Source: CAZZKF01 sp964654995
GTDB taxonomy: Bacteria; Pseudomonadota; Alphaproteobacteria; CAZZKF01
DNA: 51,549 nt
Assembly: GCA_964654995.1 (NCBI GenBank)
Contig: CAZZKF010000009.1
Span: forward strand, 1-51,549
Reading direction: 5' to 3'
Part shown: piece after piece, positions 8,548 through 17,629 of the stretch
Numbering within the stretch: the stretch's first letter is position 1
Layout of the letters: each line of letters opens with the position of its first letter
Notes under the pieces: model-generated
The model's input: the letters and a program-made list of their open reading frames with translations, nothing else
Told to the model about the DNA's origin: nothing
Databases searched by the model: none
Program-made: the position numbers and the translations under genes

Positions 8548-9324
8548 TCATGACCCGGCTTCCAGATCCCGGGCGAGGCTTTCGACCGTCGTCATCAGGC
8601 GACGCAGATCGGCCGGCTCGGACAACCGGTGATCGCCCGATTTGACCAGCGTCAGCGTTACGTCCTGCGATTCAAGCTGTTCGGAGAGCCGCAGGGAGAG
8701 CTGCCACGGCACGTCCCCGTCCTGGACACCATGAAGAATGCGCACCGGACAGGCAATCGCGATGGCCTCGCGCATCAGCAGATGGTTGCGCCCTTCCTCG
8801 ATCAGCTCGCGGGTGATCTCGTAAGGCTCTTCGTCATATTCGGACGGCTGTGTGATGAGGCCGTCCTGCATCAGTTTTTGGCGCTCGTCCGCGCTCAACT
8901 GATCCCAGATCAGCTCCTCGGTAAAATCCGGCGCCGGGGCGACGAGCACCAGCCCGCGCACCTTTTCGGGCCGGGCGCGGGCGGCGAGCAGCGCCAGCCA
9001 GCCGCCCATCGACGAGCCGACGACGACCTGCGGGCCGTCGCAGACGGCATCCAGAATGGCGAGCGTGTCGGCCAGCCAGGTGCCGATGGTGCCGTCGCGA
9101 AAGCGCCCCGTCGAGCGCCCGTGGCCGCGGTAGTCGAAGCGCACGCAGGCGCGCCCGACGCCGCGGCACAGGGTCTCCAGCGCGCTCGCCTTGGTGCCCC
9201 CCATGTCGGACTTGAAGCCGGGACAGAACAGGACGCCCGGCGCCTTGCCGTCGAGGCGGTGGTAGGCCAGACGCTCACCGTCGGCGGTGTCCAGCATGGC
9301 AACGGGATCGGGATCGGTGGTCAT
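8548..9324 (-). CDS. Alpha/beta hydrolase
   Basis: A 258-residue serine hydrolase-fold protein. The nucleophile elbow is GSSMGG (S105), the likely acid is D202 or D204 in ILHGVQDGDVPW and the catalytic histidine is H232 in SGDHRLS. The conserved FDYRGHGRSTG (about 63-73) and the overall layout resemble the ABHD10/short-chain esterase branch; true substrate unknown. ATG 9324 follows AGGAAG and starts the fold properly, whereas an upstream in-frame extension is arginine-rich and unlikely to be translated. It precedes the ABC permease gene by 85 bases and may be cotranscribed. Confidence 0.85.
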   Translation of the reverse strand: MTTDPDPVAMLDTADGERLAYHRLDGKAPGVLFCPGFKSDMGGTKASALETLCRGVGRACVRFDYRGHGRSTGRFRDGTIGTWLADTLAILDAVCDGPQVVVGSSMGGWLALLAARARPEKVRGLVLVAPAPDFTEELIWDQLSADERQKLMQDGLITQPSEYDEEPYEITRELIEEGRNHLLMREAIAIACPVRILHGVQDGDVPWQLSLRLSEQLESQDVTLTLVKSGDHRLSEPADLRRLMTTVESLARDLEAGS

Positions 9325-9462
9325 GGCGTATGGTCTTCCTGGCGTGGGCGGATCAAACGGGCGCCGATTACAGCGCTTTCCTGTTCTCGAGCACCTTAAT
9401 GTCTTTTGGCGGATGCGTCGAACCATCCGCCGCCGGCGCGCCCGAAAAGCCGGGCGGCACGC

Positions 9463-9490
9463 TTGACAGGGGCGCAAATCCCTTTACTTT
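9463..9490 (+). promoter_or_regulatory. Putative thrS promoter
   Basis: A perfect TTGACA (9463-9468) is followed after 16 bases by TACTTT (9485-9490). It lies about 36 bases ahead of the thrS ATG, in the roughly 200-base gap between the divergent hydrolase gene and thrS. No T-box or other leader structure was recognised. Confidence 0.5.
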
Positions 9491-9526
9491 CCGCCTCGAT
9501 CACCGCAGGCGGGACAAACTGGCTCG

Positions 9527-11476
9527 ATGAACGAGGCCCCGGACAAAGAGATCGAAATCACGCTGCCCGATGGCAGCAGCCGGCGCTATGCGGCGCCGGT
9601 GACGGCGGCGCGGATTGCGGCCGATATCGGCCCCGGGCTGGCCCGGGCGGCGCTGTTTGCCCGCGTCAACGGGGTGATGCGGGATCTGGATTTCGAGATC
9701 AGCGAGGACGCCCGCGTCGAGATCGTCACCGCCCGCGATGACGAGGTGCTCGAATATCTGCGCCACGATGCCGCGCATGTGATGGCCGAGGCGGTCAAGG
9801 AGCTGTTTCCCGAAACGCAAGTCACCATCGGCCCGGCGATCGAGAACGGCTTCTATTACGATTTCGCCCGCGAAACCCCGTTTGTGCCCGAGGATCTGGA
9901 GCGCATCGAGGCGCGCATGGCGGAAATCGTCGATCGCGACGAGAAGATCGTCCGCGAGGTCTGGGACCGGGATCAGGCGATCCGCTTCTTCCGCGACCAG
10001 GGCGAGGAATACAAGGCCGAGATCATTGCCGATATCCCGGAAGGCGAGCCGATCACGCTCTATCGTCAGGGCGATTTCATCGATCTTTGCCGCGGCCCCC
10101 ATCTGCCATCCACCGGCCGGCTGGGCAAGGCCTTCAAGCTGATGAAGCTGGCCGGCGCCTACTGGCGCGGGGATTCGCGCAATGCCATGCTGCAGCGCAT
10201 CTACGGCACCGCCTGGCGCGACAGGAAAGAGCTGAACGCCTATCTGCACCGTCTCGAGGAGGCGGAAAAGCGCGACCACCGCCGGATCGGCAAGGAGATG
10301 GACCTGTTCCATTTCCAGGAAGAGGCCGCCGGCATGGTGTTCTGGCACGCCAAGGGCTGGACCATCTATCGCCTGCTCGAAGACTATGTGCGGCGCAAGA
10401 TCTCGGCCGCCGGCTACACCGAAGTCAAGACGCCGATCCTTGTCGACCGGTCGCTGTGGGAGCGCTCCGGCCACTGGGACAAGTTCCGCGAGCACATGTA
10501 CACCACCGAATCGGACGAGCGTGTGCTGGCGCTCAAACCGATGAACTGCCCGTGTCACGTTCAAATATTCCGTCAGCGCATCGTTTCCTACCGCGACTTG
10601 CCGCTGCGCATGGCCGAGTTCGGCGCCTGCCACCGCTTCGAGCCCTCGGGTGCGCTGCATGGCCTGATGCGGGTGCGCTCGATGGTCCAGGACGACGCCC
10701 ATATCTTCTGCACCGAAGACCAGATCGCATCCGAGACCATCGCCTTCTGCGATCTTCTGGGCGAAATGTACCGCGAGCTGGGCTTTGCCGAATTCACCGT
10801 CAAATTCGCCGACCGGCCAGCCGTGCGGGCCGGCGATGACGCGATCTGGGACCGCGCCGAAGCGGCGCTCAAAGAAGCCACCGAGGCGGCCGGGCTCGAC
10901 TATACGCTGAACCCCGGCGAAGGTGCTTTCTACGGGCCGAAGCTGGAATTCGTGCTGCGCGATGCCATCGGCCGCGACTGGCAGTGCGGCACCCTGCAGG
11001 TCGATTTCAACCTCCCCGAACGGCTCGATGCCAGCTACATCGGCGAGGACGGCGCCAAGCACCGCCCGGTGATGCTGCACCGCGCCATTCTGGGTTCGCT
11101 GGAGCGCTTCATCGGTATCCTGATCGAGCATCACGCCGGGCGCTTTCCGCTGTGGCTGGCCCCTGTCCAGGTGGTGGTGGCGACGATTACCTCGGACGCC
11201 GATGACTATGCGGTTCGGGTCACGGAGCGGCTGCAGACAGCCGGGCTCAGGGTCGAGGCCGATCTGCGCAACCAGAAGATCAATTACAAGGTCCGCGAGC
11301 ATGCGCTGGCCAAGGTGCCGGCGCTGTTCGTCGTCGGCCGGCGCGAGGCCGAGCAGGACACCGTGTCGATCCGCCGGCTCGGCGCCGAACGGCAAGAAAT
11401 TCTTGCGCTTGATGAGGCCGTCGATAAACTAGCCGGCGAAGCGCTGCCGCCGGACCAGACTTCGGCTGCAGATTGA
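9527..11476 (+). CDS. thrS: Threonyl-tRNA synthetase
   Basis: Class II synthetase charging tRNA-Thr. Domain order is normal: TGS domain (about 1-65), editing domain with HDAAHVMAEAV (about 78-88) and GPAIENGFYYDF (about 103-114), catalytic core with MKLAGAYWRGDSRN, the zinc-site MNCPCHV (about 338-344) and FEPSGALHGLMRVR, and a C-terminal anticodon-binding domain (about 545-640). Length 649 is typical. The editing-site signature means Ser-tRNA clearance should be intact. It starts the translation-gene block. Confidence 0.97.
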   Translation: MNEAPDKEIEITLPDGSSRRYAAPVTAARIAADIGPGLARAALFARVNGVMRDLDFEISEDARVEIVTARDDEVLEYLRHDAAHVMAEAVKELFPETQVTIGPAIENGFYYDFARETPFVPEDLERIEARMAEIVDRDEKIVREVWDRDQAIRFFRDQGEEYKAEIIADIPEGEPITLYRQGDFIDLCRGPHLPSTGRLGKAFKLMKLAGAYWRGDSRNAMLQRIYGTAWRDRKELNAYLHRLEEAEKRDHRRIGKEMDLFHFQEEAAGMVFWHAKGWTIYRLLEDYVRRKISAAGYTEVKTPILVDRSLWERSGHWDKFREHMYTTESDERVLALKPMNCPCHVQIFRQRIVSYRDLPLRMAEFGACHRFEPSGALHGLMRVRSMVQDDAHIFCTEDQIASETIAFCDLLGEMYRELGFAEFTVKFADRPAVRAGDDAIWDRAEAALKEATEAAGLDYTLNPGEGAFYGPKLEFVLRDAIGRDWQCGTLQVDFNLPERLDASYIGEDGAKHRPVMLHRAILGSLERFIGILIEHHAGRFPLWLAPVQVVVATITSDADDYAVRVTERLQTAGLRVEADLRNQKINYKVREHALAKVPALFVVGRREAEQDTVSIRRLGAERQEILALDEAVDKLAGEALPPDQTSAAD

Positions 11477-11587
11477 GCCAGGCGTCGGGCCTGGTCGGTC
11501 ATGGGGAATGGGGCCTGCAAGGGGGCTTCGACCTGTGGGTCCGGTTGCGGTTGGCGCGACGGAATCGAGTCGAGCTGTGACGTTGGA

Positions 11588-11593
11588 AAGGAG
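11588..11593 (+). promoter_or_regulatory. Ribosome binding site that fixes the infC start
   Basis: AAGGAG lies seven bases ahead of ATA at 11601 but 25 bases ahead of the first in-frame ATG (11619). This spacing is the main reason to assign the ATA as initiator. Confidence 0.75.
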
Positions 11594-11600
11594 AGCCTAA

Positions 11601-12143
11601 ATAGCCAGACGACCAGTAATGGCGCCGCCGTCCCGCGAGGGACCGCGCGTAAACGAACAGATCACCGCGCCGATGGTACGGTTGATCGATCAGACCGGGG
11701 CCAACCGGGATGTCGTGCCCACTGAGGAAGCGCTTGAGTTGGCGTATGATGCCGGCCTCGACCTGGTCGAGGTCTCTCCGCATGCCGACCCGCCGGTCGC
11801 CAAGATCCTCGATTACGGCAAGTTCAAGTATGAAGCCCAGAAAAAGGCTTCCGAGCAGCGCAAGAAACAGAAGATCATCGAGGTCAAGGAAATCAAGATG
11901 CGGCCCGGCATCGACGAGCATGACTATCAGGTCAAGCTGCGGGCCATGACCCGGTTCTTCGAGGACGGCGACAAGGTCAAGGTGACGCTGCGCTTCCGGG
12001 GGCGCGAAATGGCCCATCCCGAATTGGGGCTCAAGGTTCTCGAGCGCGTGCGCCAGGATTTCGAGGAGGTCGCCAAGGTCGAGCTCGAGCCCAAGATGGA
12101 GGGCCGCCAGATGACCATGGTGCTGGCGCCCCGCCCCAACTGA
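11601..12143 (+). CDS. infC: Translation initiation factor IF-3 (probable ATA start)
   Basis: IF-3 binds the 30S subunit and rejects non-canonical start codons. The N-domain runs to about 80, with VSPHADPPVAKILDYGKF near 58-75; a lysine-rich linker holds KKQKIIEVKEIKMRPGID; the C-domain contains TLRFRGREMAHPELG and ends MEGRQMTMVLAPRPN. Starting at ATA 11601 gives 180 residues beginning (M)ARRPVMAPP, an N-terminus usual for alphaproteobacterial IF-3, while ATG 11619 would lose six residues and has no ribosome binding site. A rare start codon is the known device by which IF-3 represses its own synthesis (AUU in E. coli). Confidence 0.93.
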   Translation: MARRPVMAPPSREGPRVNEQITAPMVRLIDQTGANRDVVPTEEALELAYDAGLDLVEVSPHADPPVAKILDYGKFKYEAQKKASEQRKKQKIIEVKEIKMRPGIDEHDYQVKLRAMTRFFEDGDKVKVTLRFRGREMAHPELGLKVLERVRQDFEEVAKVELEPKMEGRQMTMVLAPRPN

Positions 12144-12214
12144 GCCATTGAGCCGGACGCGGTGCGGGTCTGCCGTTTGACGCCGACACGCCAGCCCTTT
12201 GCCGAAACCGGGGC

Positions 12215-12243
12215 TTGCGTGCGAGGCCCTGTATCGTTATAAC
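12215..12243 (+). promoter_or_regulatory. Putative promoter for rpmI-rplT
   Basis: TTGCGT (12215-12220), 17 bases, then TATAAC (12238-12243). It lies in the 207-base infC-rpmI gap, about 100 bases upstream of rpmI. An rplT/rpmI autoregulatory leader could lie in the same interval but I did not recognise one. Confidence 0.45.
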
Positions 12244-12350
12244 CCTCGGCTTATCGAGCGGCCCGGCCGGAAACGGGCATGCCGTGGCTGTTCGAACGCT
12301 TCACCGAATTTTCCGGTCCGATCGGGCCGGCCTAACCAGTGGGAAGCAAA

Positions 12351-12548
12351 ATGCCCAAGATGAAGACCAAGAGCGGCGCCAAGAAGCGCTTTCGCCTCAC
12401 CGCCACAGGCAAGGTGCGCATGAACCAGTCGGGCAAGCAGCACGGCATGATCAAGCGCACCAACAAACAGATCCGGAACCAGCGCGGTACCACCATCATG
12501 TCGCCGCAGGACGCCCGGATCGTCAAGAAATTCATCCCCTACGCTTAG
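12351..12548 (+). CDS. rpmI: Ribosomal protein L35
   Basis: A 65-residue, very basic protein of the large ribosomal subunit. The N-terminal MPKMKTKSGAKKRF is the L35 signature, followed by TGKVRMNQSGKQHGM. ATG 12351 has GGGAAG just upstream; an in-frame GTG four codons earlier is unlikely. It is 13 bases from rplT and clearly in one operon with it. Confidence 0.97.
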   Translation: MPKMKTKSGAKKRFRLTATGKVRMNQSGKQHGMIKRTNKQIRNQRGTTIMSPQDARIVKKFIPYA

Positions 12549-12561
12549 GGAGGGCGAGGCC

Positions 12562-12927
12562 ATGTCACGCGTCAAACGCGGGGTCACCACCCACGCTCGA
12601 CACAAGAAGGTGCTGCGCCAGGCCAAGGGCTATCGCGGCCGGCGCAAGAACACCTTTCGTGCCGCCGTTCAGGCAGTCGAAAAAGGCCTGCAATATGCCT
12701 ACCGCGACCGCCGCACCCGCAAACGCAACTTCCGGGCTCTGTGGATCCAGCGGATCAATGCGGCGGCCCGCCAGCACGGCCTGACGTATGCGCGATTTAT
12801 GAACGGCCTCAAGCTCTCGGAGGTCGACGTCGATCGCAAGGTTCTCGCCGATCTCGCCGTCCGGGAGCCTGAGGCCTTCAAGGCTTTGGTCGATACCGCG
12901 CGTGACGCTCTGGCCAAGGCCCGCTGA
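12562..12927 (+). CDS. rplT: Ribosomal protein L20
   Basis: A 121-residue L20, an early assembly protein of the 50S subunit that binds 23S rRNA. Typical segments are MSRVKRGVTTHARHKK (1-16), AKGYRGRRKNTFR (about 22-34) and RNFRALWIQRINAAARQHG (about 54-72). GGGAGGGCGAGG precedes the ATG. It is followed by a strong hairpin terminator before pheS. Confidence 0.97.
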   Translation: MSRVKRGVTTHARHKKVLRQAKGYRGRRKNTFRAAVQAVEKGLQYAYRDRRTRKRNFRALWIQRINAAARQHGLTYARFMNGLKLSEVDVDRKVLADLAVREPEAFKALVDTARDALAKAR

Positions 12928-12964
12928 CGCGGCCCTCTTCGTCCGCTCAACGACACGGGGTTTC

Positions 12965-12995
12965 AAGGGGGTCGCTTGCAAGCGGCTCCCTTTTT
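12965..12995 (+). terminator. Strong rho-independent terminator between rplT and pheS
   Basis: A 10-12 pair stem (12965-12976 with 12981-12992, including two G-T pairs) with a TGCA loop is followed by a T5 run (12991-12995). It separates the ribosomal operon from pheST. In enteric bacteria pheST is controlled by attenuation at a similar place, so this hairpin could also act as an attenuator. Confidence 0.8.
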
Positions 12996-13021
12996 ACGTC
13001 AACGGGAAACACGGCAGGCCA

Positions 13022-14098
13022 ATGCAGGACATCGAAGCAGTCGAACAAGAGGTAATGACGGCGCTGGAGCGCGTGCAGGAGCCGGATGCGCTCGAGCGCC
13101 TGCGGGTCGAAACCCTGGGGCGCAAGGGCCGGGTCACCCTGATGGTCAAGGAACTGGGACGCATGGCGCCCGAGGAACGGCGCGTCCTCGGCCCTCAGCT
13201 CAATGGCCTCAAGAGCCGGCTCACGGAGGCCTTTGCGGCGGCCCGCCGGCGCCTGCGCCGGGCCGAATTGGATGCCCGTCTGGAATCGGAGCGCATCGAC
13301 GTCACCCTGCCGGTACGCCCCGAGCCGCGGGGCTCCATTCATCCGGTCTCACAGGTGCTCGACGAGGTCATCGAGATTTTTGCCGACATGGGGTTTGCGG
13401 TCGCCGAAGGCCCTGACATCGAAGACGATTTTCACAATTTCACGGCGCTCAACATCCCGCCCGAACATCCGGCGCGGCAGATGCACGACACCTTCTATCT
13501 GGAATCTGCCGAAGGGGCCGAACGCAAGCTGTTGCGCACCCACACCTCGCCGGTTCAGATCCGCACCATGGAAGCCGGCAAGCCGCCGTTCAAGATCATT
13601 GCGCCGGGTCGCACCTACCGCTGCGATTCCGACATGACGCACACGCCGATGTTTCATCAGGTCGAAGGCCTGGTGATCGACCGGACCACCCATATGGGGC
13701 ACCTGAAAGGCTGCCTGGAGGCCTTTGCGCGCGCCTTTTTCGAGGTCGATGAGGTGAAGATGCGCTTCCGGCCGAGCTATTTTCCGTTCACCGAACCGTC
13801 GGCCGAGGTCGACATCGGCTGCGCCCGCTCAGGCAACGCATTGCGCATCGGCGCCGGCGACGACTGGCTGGAAATCCTCGGCTGCGGCATGGTGCACCCG
13901 CGTGTCCTCGAGGCCGTCGGCCTTGATCCGGAAACCTGGCAGGGATTTGCCTTCGGCATGGGGCTCGACCGGCTGGCGATGCTCAAATACGGCATTGCGG
14001 ATTTGCGGGCGTTTTTCGAATCCGATCTGCGGTGGCTGCGCCACTACGGCTTTGCCGCCCTCGACGTGCCGAGCCTGGCAGCGGGGTTGAGCCCATGA
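13022..14098 (+). CDS. pheS: Phenylalanyl-tRNA synthetase alpha subunit
   Basis: Catalytic alpha subunit of the alpha2beta2 enzyme that charges tRNA-Phe. The N-terminal coiled-coil (about 1-90) is followed by the class II core: HPVSQVLDEVIEIFADMGF (motif 1, about 104-122), FKIIAPGRTYRCDSD (motif 2, about 188-202), and MGLDRLAMLKYGI (motif 3). Length 358 is normal. ATG 13022 starts the conserved MQDIEAVEQEV; a longer frame from 12902 overlaps rplT and the terminator and is not credible. Its stop overlaps the pheT start in ATGA. Confidence 0.96.
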   Translation: MQDIEAVEQEVMTALERVQEPDALERLRVETLGRKGRVTLMVKELGRMAPEERRVLGPQLNGLKSRLTEAFAAARRRLRRAELDARLESERIDVTLPVRPEPRGSIHPVSQVLDEVIEIFADMGFAVAEGPDIEDDFHNFTALNIPPEHPARQMHDTFYLESAEGAERKLLRTHTSPVQIRTMEAGKPPFKIIAPGRTYRCDSDMTHTPMFHQVEGLVIDRTTHMGHLKGCLEAFARAFFEVDEVKMRFRPSYFPFTEPSAEVDIGCARSGNALRIGAGDDWLEILGCGMVHPRVLEAVGLDPETWQGFAFGMGLDRLAMLKYGIADLRAFFESDLRWLRHYGFAALDVPSLAAGLSP

Positions 14099-16500
14099 AG
14101 TTCACGCTTTCCTGGCTCAAGGATCACCTCGAGACCGAGGCGCCCTTGGACGCGATCGTCGAGAAGCTGACCGCCATCGGCCTCGAGGTCGAAGAGGTCA
14201 GCGACCGGGCCGCGGCGCTCAGGGATTTCACCGTCGCCCGTGTTATCGAGGCGGTCAAGCATCCCAATGCCGACAAGCTCAAGCTGTGCACCGTGGAAAC
14301 CGGCGGCGGCACGTACCAGGTGGTCTGCGGCGCGCCCAATGCGCGGGCCGGCATGAAGGGCGTGTTTGCGCCCGTGGGGACCACCATCCCCGGCACCGGC
14401 ACGGTCTTGAAGGCTGCCACCATTCGCGGCGTGGAGTCGCACGGCATGCTGTGCTCGGAGCGCGAAATGGGCCTGTCGGACGAGCACGAAGGCATCATCG
14501 AGCTGCCGGACGACGCACCCGTCGGCGCCCCCTTCGCGCAAGTTCTGGGGCTGGATGACCCGGTGATCGAGATTGCGATCACGCCCAATCGCCAGGATTG
14601 CCTGGGGGTGCGCGGCATCGCCCGCGATCTGGCGGCTGCCGGCATGGGCGTGCTCAAGCCGAAGCCGTCGAAGCCGGTGACCGGCGCCTATCCCTCGCCG
14701 GTCGGCATCGTCCTGGATTTTCCGGAGGAAGCCGCGGATGCCTGCTCGCTGTTTGCCGGCCGCGTCATCCGCGGGGTGAACAACGGCCCGAGCCCGCGCT
14801 GGCTGCAACAAAGGCTTCTGGCGATCGGTCTGCGACCGATCTCGGCGCTGGTCGATATCACCAATTTCTTCACCATCGACCGGGCGCGGCCCCTGCATGT
14901 CTATGACGTCGCCAAACTCAGTGGCGACATTCGCGCCCGGCTGGGGCGCACCGGCGAGCGCTTCGTCGCTCTCGACGGCAAGGAATACGAGGTCGATGAA
15001 GAGGCTTGCGTGATTGCCGATGATGCCCGGGTGCTCGGCTTCGGCGGGGTCATCGGCGGCGAATATTCGGGCTGCACCGAGGCCACCACCGAGGTGTTTC
15101 TGGAGGCCGCCTATTTCGACCCGGTGCGCACCGCGCGAACGGGCCGGCGGATGGGCATCGAGAGCGACGCCCGCTATCGCTTCGAGCGCGGCATCGATCC
15201 CGAATATACGGTGCCGGGGCTGGAGGACGCGACCCGGATGATCCTCGAGCTGTGCGGCGGCGAACCGAGCGAGCCGGTGGTTGTCGGCCCCGGTCCCGAC
15301 TGGCGGCGCATGATCGAGCTGCGCCCCGAGCGCGTCGCAAGCCTCGGCGGCATCGAGGTGCCGGCCCGCGACTGCACGCGCATCCTCGAAGATCTCGGCT
15401 TTGGCGTCGAGGAGTTCGAGACCGTGCTGCAGGTCGAGGTGCCGAGCTGGCGCTGCGACATCGACGGCGAGGCCGATCTGGTCGAGGAAATCACCCGCAT
15501 TGCCGGCTATGAGCGGATTCCGGCAACGCCGCTCATGCGGCCCGAGCCGGTGGCGCGGCCGGTGCTGACCACCATTCAGCGCCGCGTGCGCCGGGCCCGG
15601 CGGTGCCTGGCGGCGCGCGGGGCGTCGGAAGCGGTGACCTGGTCGTTCACCGCGTCCCCGTACGCCGATCTGTTCGGCGGCGCGGCGCCGGAGCTTCGCC
15701 TCGTCAATCCGATCAGTTCCGAGCTCGATGCCATGCGCCCCAGCCTGCTGCCCAATCTGCTGCTGGCGGCCGGGCGCAACCAGGATCGTGGCCTTGCGGA
15801 TGCCGCTCTGTTCGAGATCGGCCCGCAATACGCCGACGACACGCCCGAGGGCCAGAACACCATGGCCACCGGCGTTCGCTGGGGGCGCAACCGGCGGCGT
15901 CACTGGGCCGGCAAGCCCCGCCCGGTCGACGCGTTCGATGCCAAGGCCGACGCGCTCGCCGTGCTAGAGGTCTGCGGTCTGGCGCCCGAACGGGTTCAGA
16001 TCACGGCGGATGCGCCGGCCTGGTACCATCCAGGGCGCGCCGGCACACTGTGGCTGGGGCCGAAAACGGCACTGGCGCATTTTGGCGAGATTCACCCCGG
16101 GGTGCTGGACGACATGGGCCTCAAGGGGCCGATCGTCGGCTTCGAGGTATATCTGGATCGCCTGCCGCAGCCCAGGCGTGCCCGCACCACCAATCGTCCG
16201 CCGGTGGACCTGCCGGATCTGCCGTCGGTGGGACGGGATTTCGCCTTCCTCGTCGATCGGGATGTGCCGGCGCAGGCGATCGTCGATGCCGCCCGCAAGG
16301 CCGACAGGGACTTGATCATTGGGGCCCATGTCTTCGATATCTTCGAAGGCGAAGCCCTGGGCGAAGGCAAGAAATCGGTGGCGATTTCGGTCACCTTGCA
16401 ACCGCGCGAGAAAACCCTGACCGAGGCGGAAATCACCACCGTTGCGAAGCGCATCGTCGCGGCGGTTGAAAAGGCCACCGGCGGGCGCCTGCGCGGCTGA
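14095..16500 (+). CDS. pheT: Phenylalanyl-tRNA synthetase beta subunit
   Basis: The 801-residue beta subunit, with tRNA-binding, editing and structural roles. It begins MKFTLSWLKDHLET, has the EMAP-II/OB-type tRNA-binding domain at about 40-150 (HPNADKLKLCTVETGG), B3/B4 editing domain, B5 domain, a catalytically inactive synthetase-like core and a C-terminal ferredoxin-like anticodon-binding domain (about 705-800, DLPSVGRDFAFLVDRDV). It is translationally coupled to pheS by a four-base overlap. Confidence 0.97.
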   Translation: MKFTLSWLKDHLETEAPLDAIVEKLTAIGLEVEEVSDRAAALRDFTVARVIEAVKHPNADKLKLCTVETGGGTYQVVCGAPNARAGMKGVFAPVGTTIPGTGTVLKAATIRGVESHGMLCSEREMGLSDEHEGIIELPDDAPVGAPFAQVLGLDDPVIEIAITPNRQDCLGVRGIARDLAAAGMGVLKPKPSKPVTGAYPSPVGIVLDFPEEAADACSLFAGRVIRGVNNGPSPRWLQQRLLAIGLRPISALVDITNFFTIDRARPLHVYDVAKLSGDIRARLGRTGERFVALDGKEYEVDEEACVIADDARVLGFGGVIGGEYSGCTEATTEVFLEAAYFDPVRTARTGRRMGIESDARYRFERGIDPEYTVPGLEDATRMILELCGGEPSEPVVVGPGPDWRRMIELRPERVASLGGIEVPARDCTRILEDLGFGVEEFETVLQVEVPSWRCDIDGEADLVEEITRIAGYERIPATPLMRPEPVARPVLTTIQRRVRRARRCLAARGASEAVTWSFTASPYADLFGGAAPELRLVNPISSELDAMRPSLLPNLLLAAGRNQDRGLADAALFEIGPQYADDTPEGQNTMATGVRWGRNRRRHWAGKPRPVDAFDAKADALAVLEVCGLAPERVQITADAPAWYHPGRAGTLWLGPKTALAHFGEIHPGVLDDMGLKGPIVGFEVYLDRLPQPRRARTTNRPPVDLPDLPSVGRDFAFLVDRDVPAQAIVDAARKADRDLIIGAHVFDIFEGEALGEGKKSVAISVTLQPREKTLTEAEITTVAKRIVAAVEKATGGRLRG

Positions 16501-16519
16501 TCCTCGCGGCCAGAACGCC

Positions 16520-17629
16520 TTACAACAAGGTCAGTTGCTGGTGCTCGGCGCCCGGCTTGATCGGCCGGTCCGGCGCTGATGGCAGGTCGTATCGCTGGTC
16601 GAAGCCGAGGCGCCGGCAGACAAGCCGGAAGCGGCGCGACAACAATGCCGCCAGCGGCCCCTGGCCGCGCATCCGACGGCCGAACTGCGGATCGTTGAGG
16701 CGGCCGCCGCGCAAATCCCGGATCAGGGCGAGGACCCGCGCCTTGCGCTCGGGGAAATGCTCGGCGAGCCATTCGCCGAACAGGTCCTTGACCTCGTGGG
16801 GCAGGCGGATCGGCACATAGCCGGCGGACGTGGCGCCGGCGGCATGTGCCGCCGTCAGGATTGCCTCGATCTCATGGTCGTTGATCGCCGGGATGACGGG
16901 CGCCACCATGACGCCGGTGGGAACGCCGGCCTCGGCCAGCCTTGCGATCGCATGCAGCCGGCGATGCGGCGCGCTGGCGCGCGGCTCCATCGTGCGGGCG
17001 AGCCGGTGGTCGAGGGTGGTGAGCGAGATGAAGACGCGGACCAGCCCGTTCGCCGCCAGATCCTCGAGGATGTCGAGATCGCGCAGGACGAGGACCGACT
17101 TGGTCACCAGGCTGACCGGATGGCGGGCCCGGGCCAGCACCTCCAGCACTTGCCGGGTGATCTGCCAGCGCCGCTCGATCGGCTGATAGGGATCGGTGTT
17201 GGTGCCGATGGCAATGGGGTGCGGGGCATAGCCGCGGGCGTTCAGCTCTCGCTCGAGAAGCCGCGCCGCCCCGGGCTTGGCGAACAGCCGGGTCTCGAAA
17301 TCAAGTCCGGCGGAGAGCCCGTGGTAGCTGTGGCTGGGGCGCGCATAGCAGTAGATGCAGCCGTGCTCGCAACCGCGGTAGGGATTAATCGAGCGATCGA
17401 AAGGCACGTCCGGTGAGCGGTTGCGGGTGATGATCCGCCTGGGCCGCTCAAACGTGACCGTGGTGCGCAGCGGTGCAAGTTCGTCGTCTTCGTGTGCCCA
17501 GCCGTCATCGACTGCCTCGCGCTGCTCGCGCTCAAAGCGGCCGCTCACGTTGCTCACGGCGCCGCGCCCGCGGCGCCTTTCGGCCGGGCACGCAGTGCCT
17601 GTTCGGTCCGGAACTTTGGTCTCGATCAT
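16520..17629 (-). CDS. PA0069-type radical SAM protein
   Basis: A 369-residue radical SAM protein of the SplB-related PA0069 family, whose reaction is unknown. The [4Fe-4S] motif is C87-x3-C91-x2-C94 within YRGCEHGCIYCYARPSH, followed by the family landmarks GTNTDPYQPIE (about 141-151), VTKSVLVLRDLD and APVIPAINDHE. The first 60 residues are charged and poorly conserved. The gene converges on pheT with a 19-base gap and is divergent from the large cluster that starts at 18250. ATG 17629 is used; a GATAAT -10-like box occurs on this strand at 17669-17674. Confidence 0.87.
   Translation of the reverse strand: MIETKVPDRTGTACPAERRRGRGAVSNVSGRFEREQREAVDDGWAHEDDELAPLRTTVTFERPRRIITRNRSPDVPFDRSINPYRGCEHGCIYCYARPSHSYHGLSAGLDFETRLFAKPGAARLLERELNARGYAPHPIAIGTNTDPYQPIERRWQITRQVLEVLARARHPVSLVTKSVLVLRDLDILEDLAANGLVRVFISLTTLDHRLARTMEPRASAPHRRLHAIARLAEAGVPTGVMVAPVIPAINDHEIEAILTAAHAAGATSAGYVPIRLPHEVKDLFGEWLAEHFPERKARVLALIRDLRGGRLNDPQFGRRMRGQGPLAALLSRRFRLVCRRLGFDQRYDLPSAPDRPIKPGAEHQQLTLL

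Noticed and set aside
9500..11395. Long open frame opposite thrS
   Set aside because: thrS is intact over its whole length; the antisense frame has no recognisable features.
12902..13021. N-terminal extension of pheS or a Phe leader peptide
   Set aside because: The in-frame upstream codons overlap rplT and the terminator, contain only scattered Phe residues and have no ribosome binding site.
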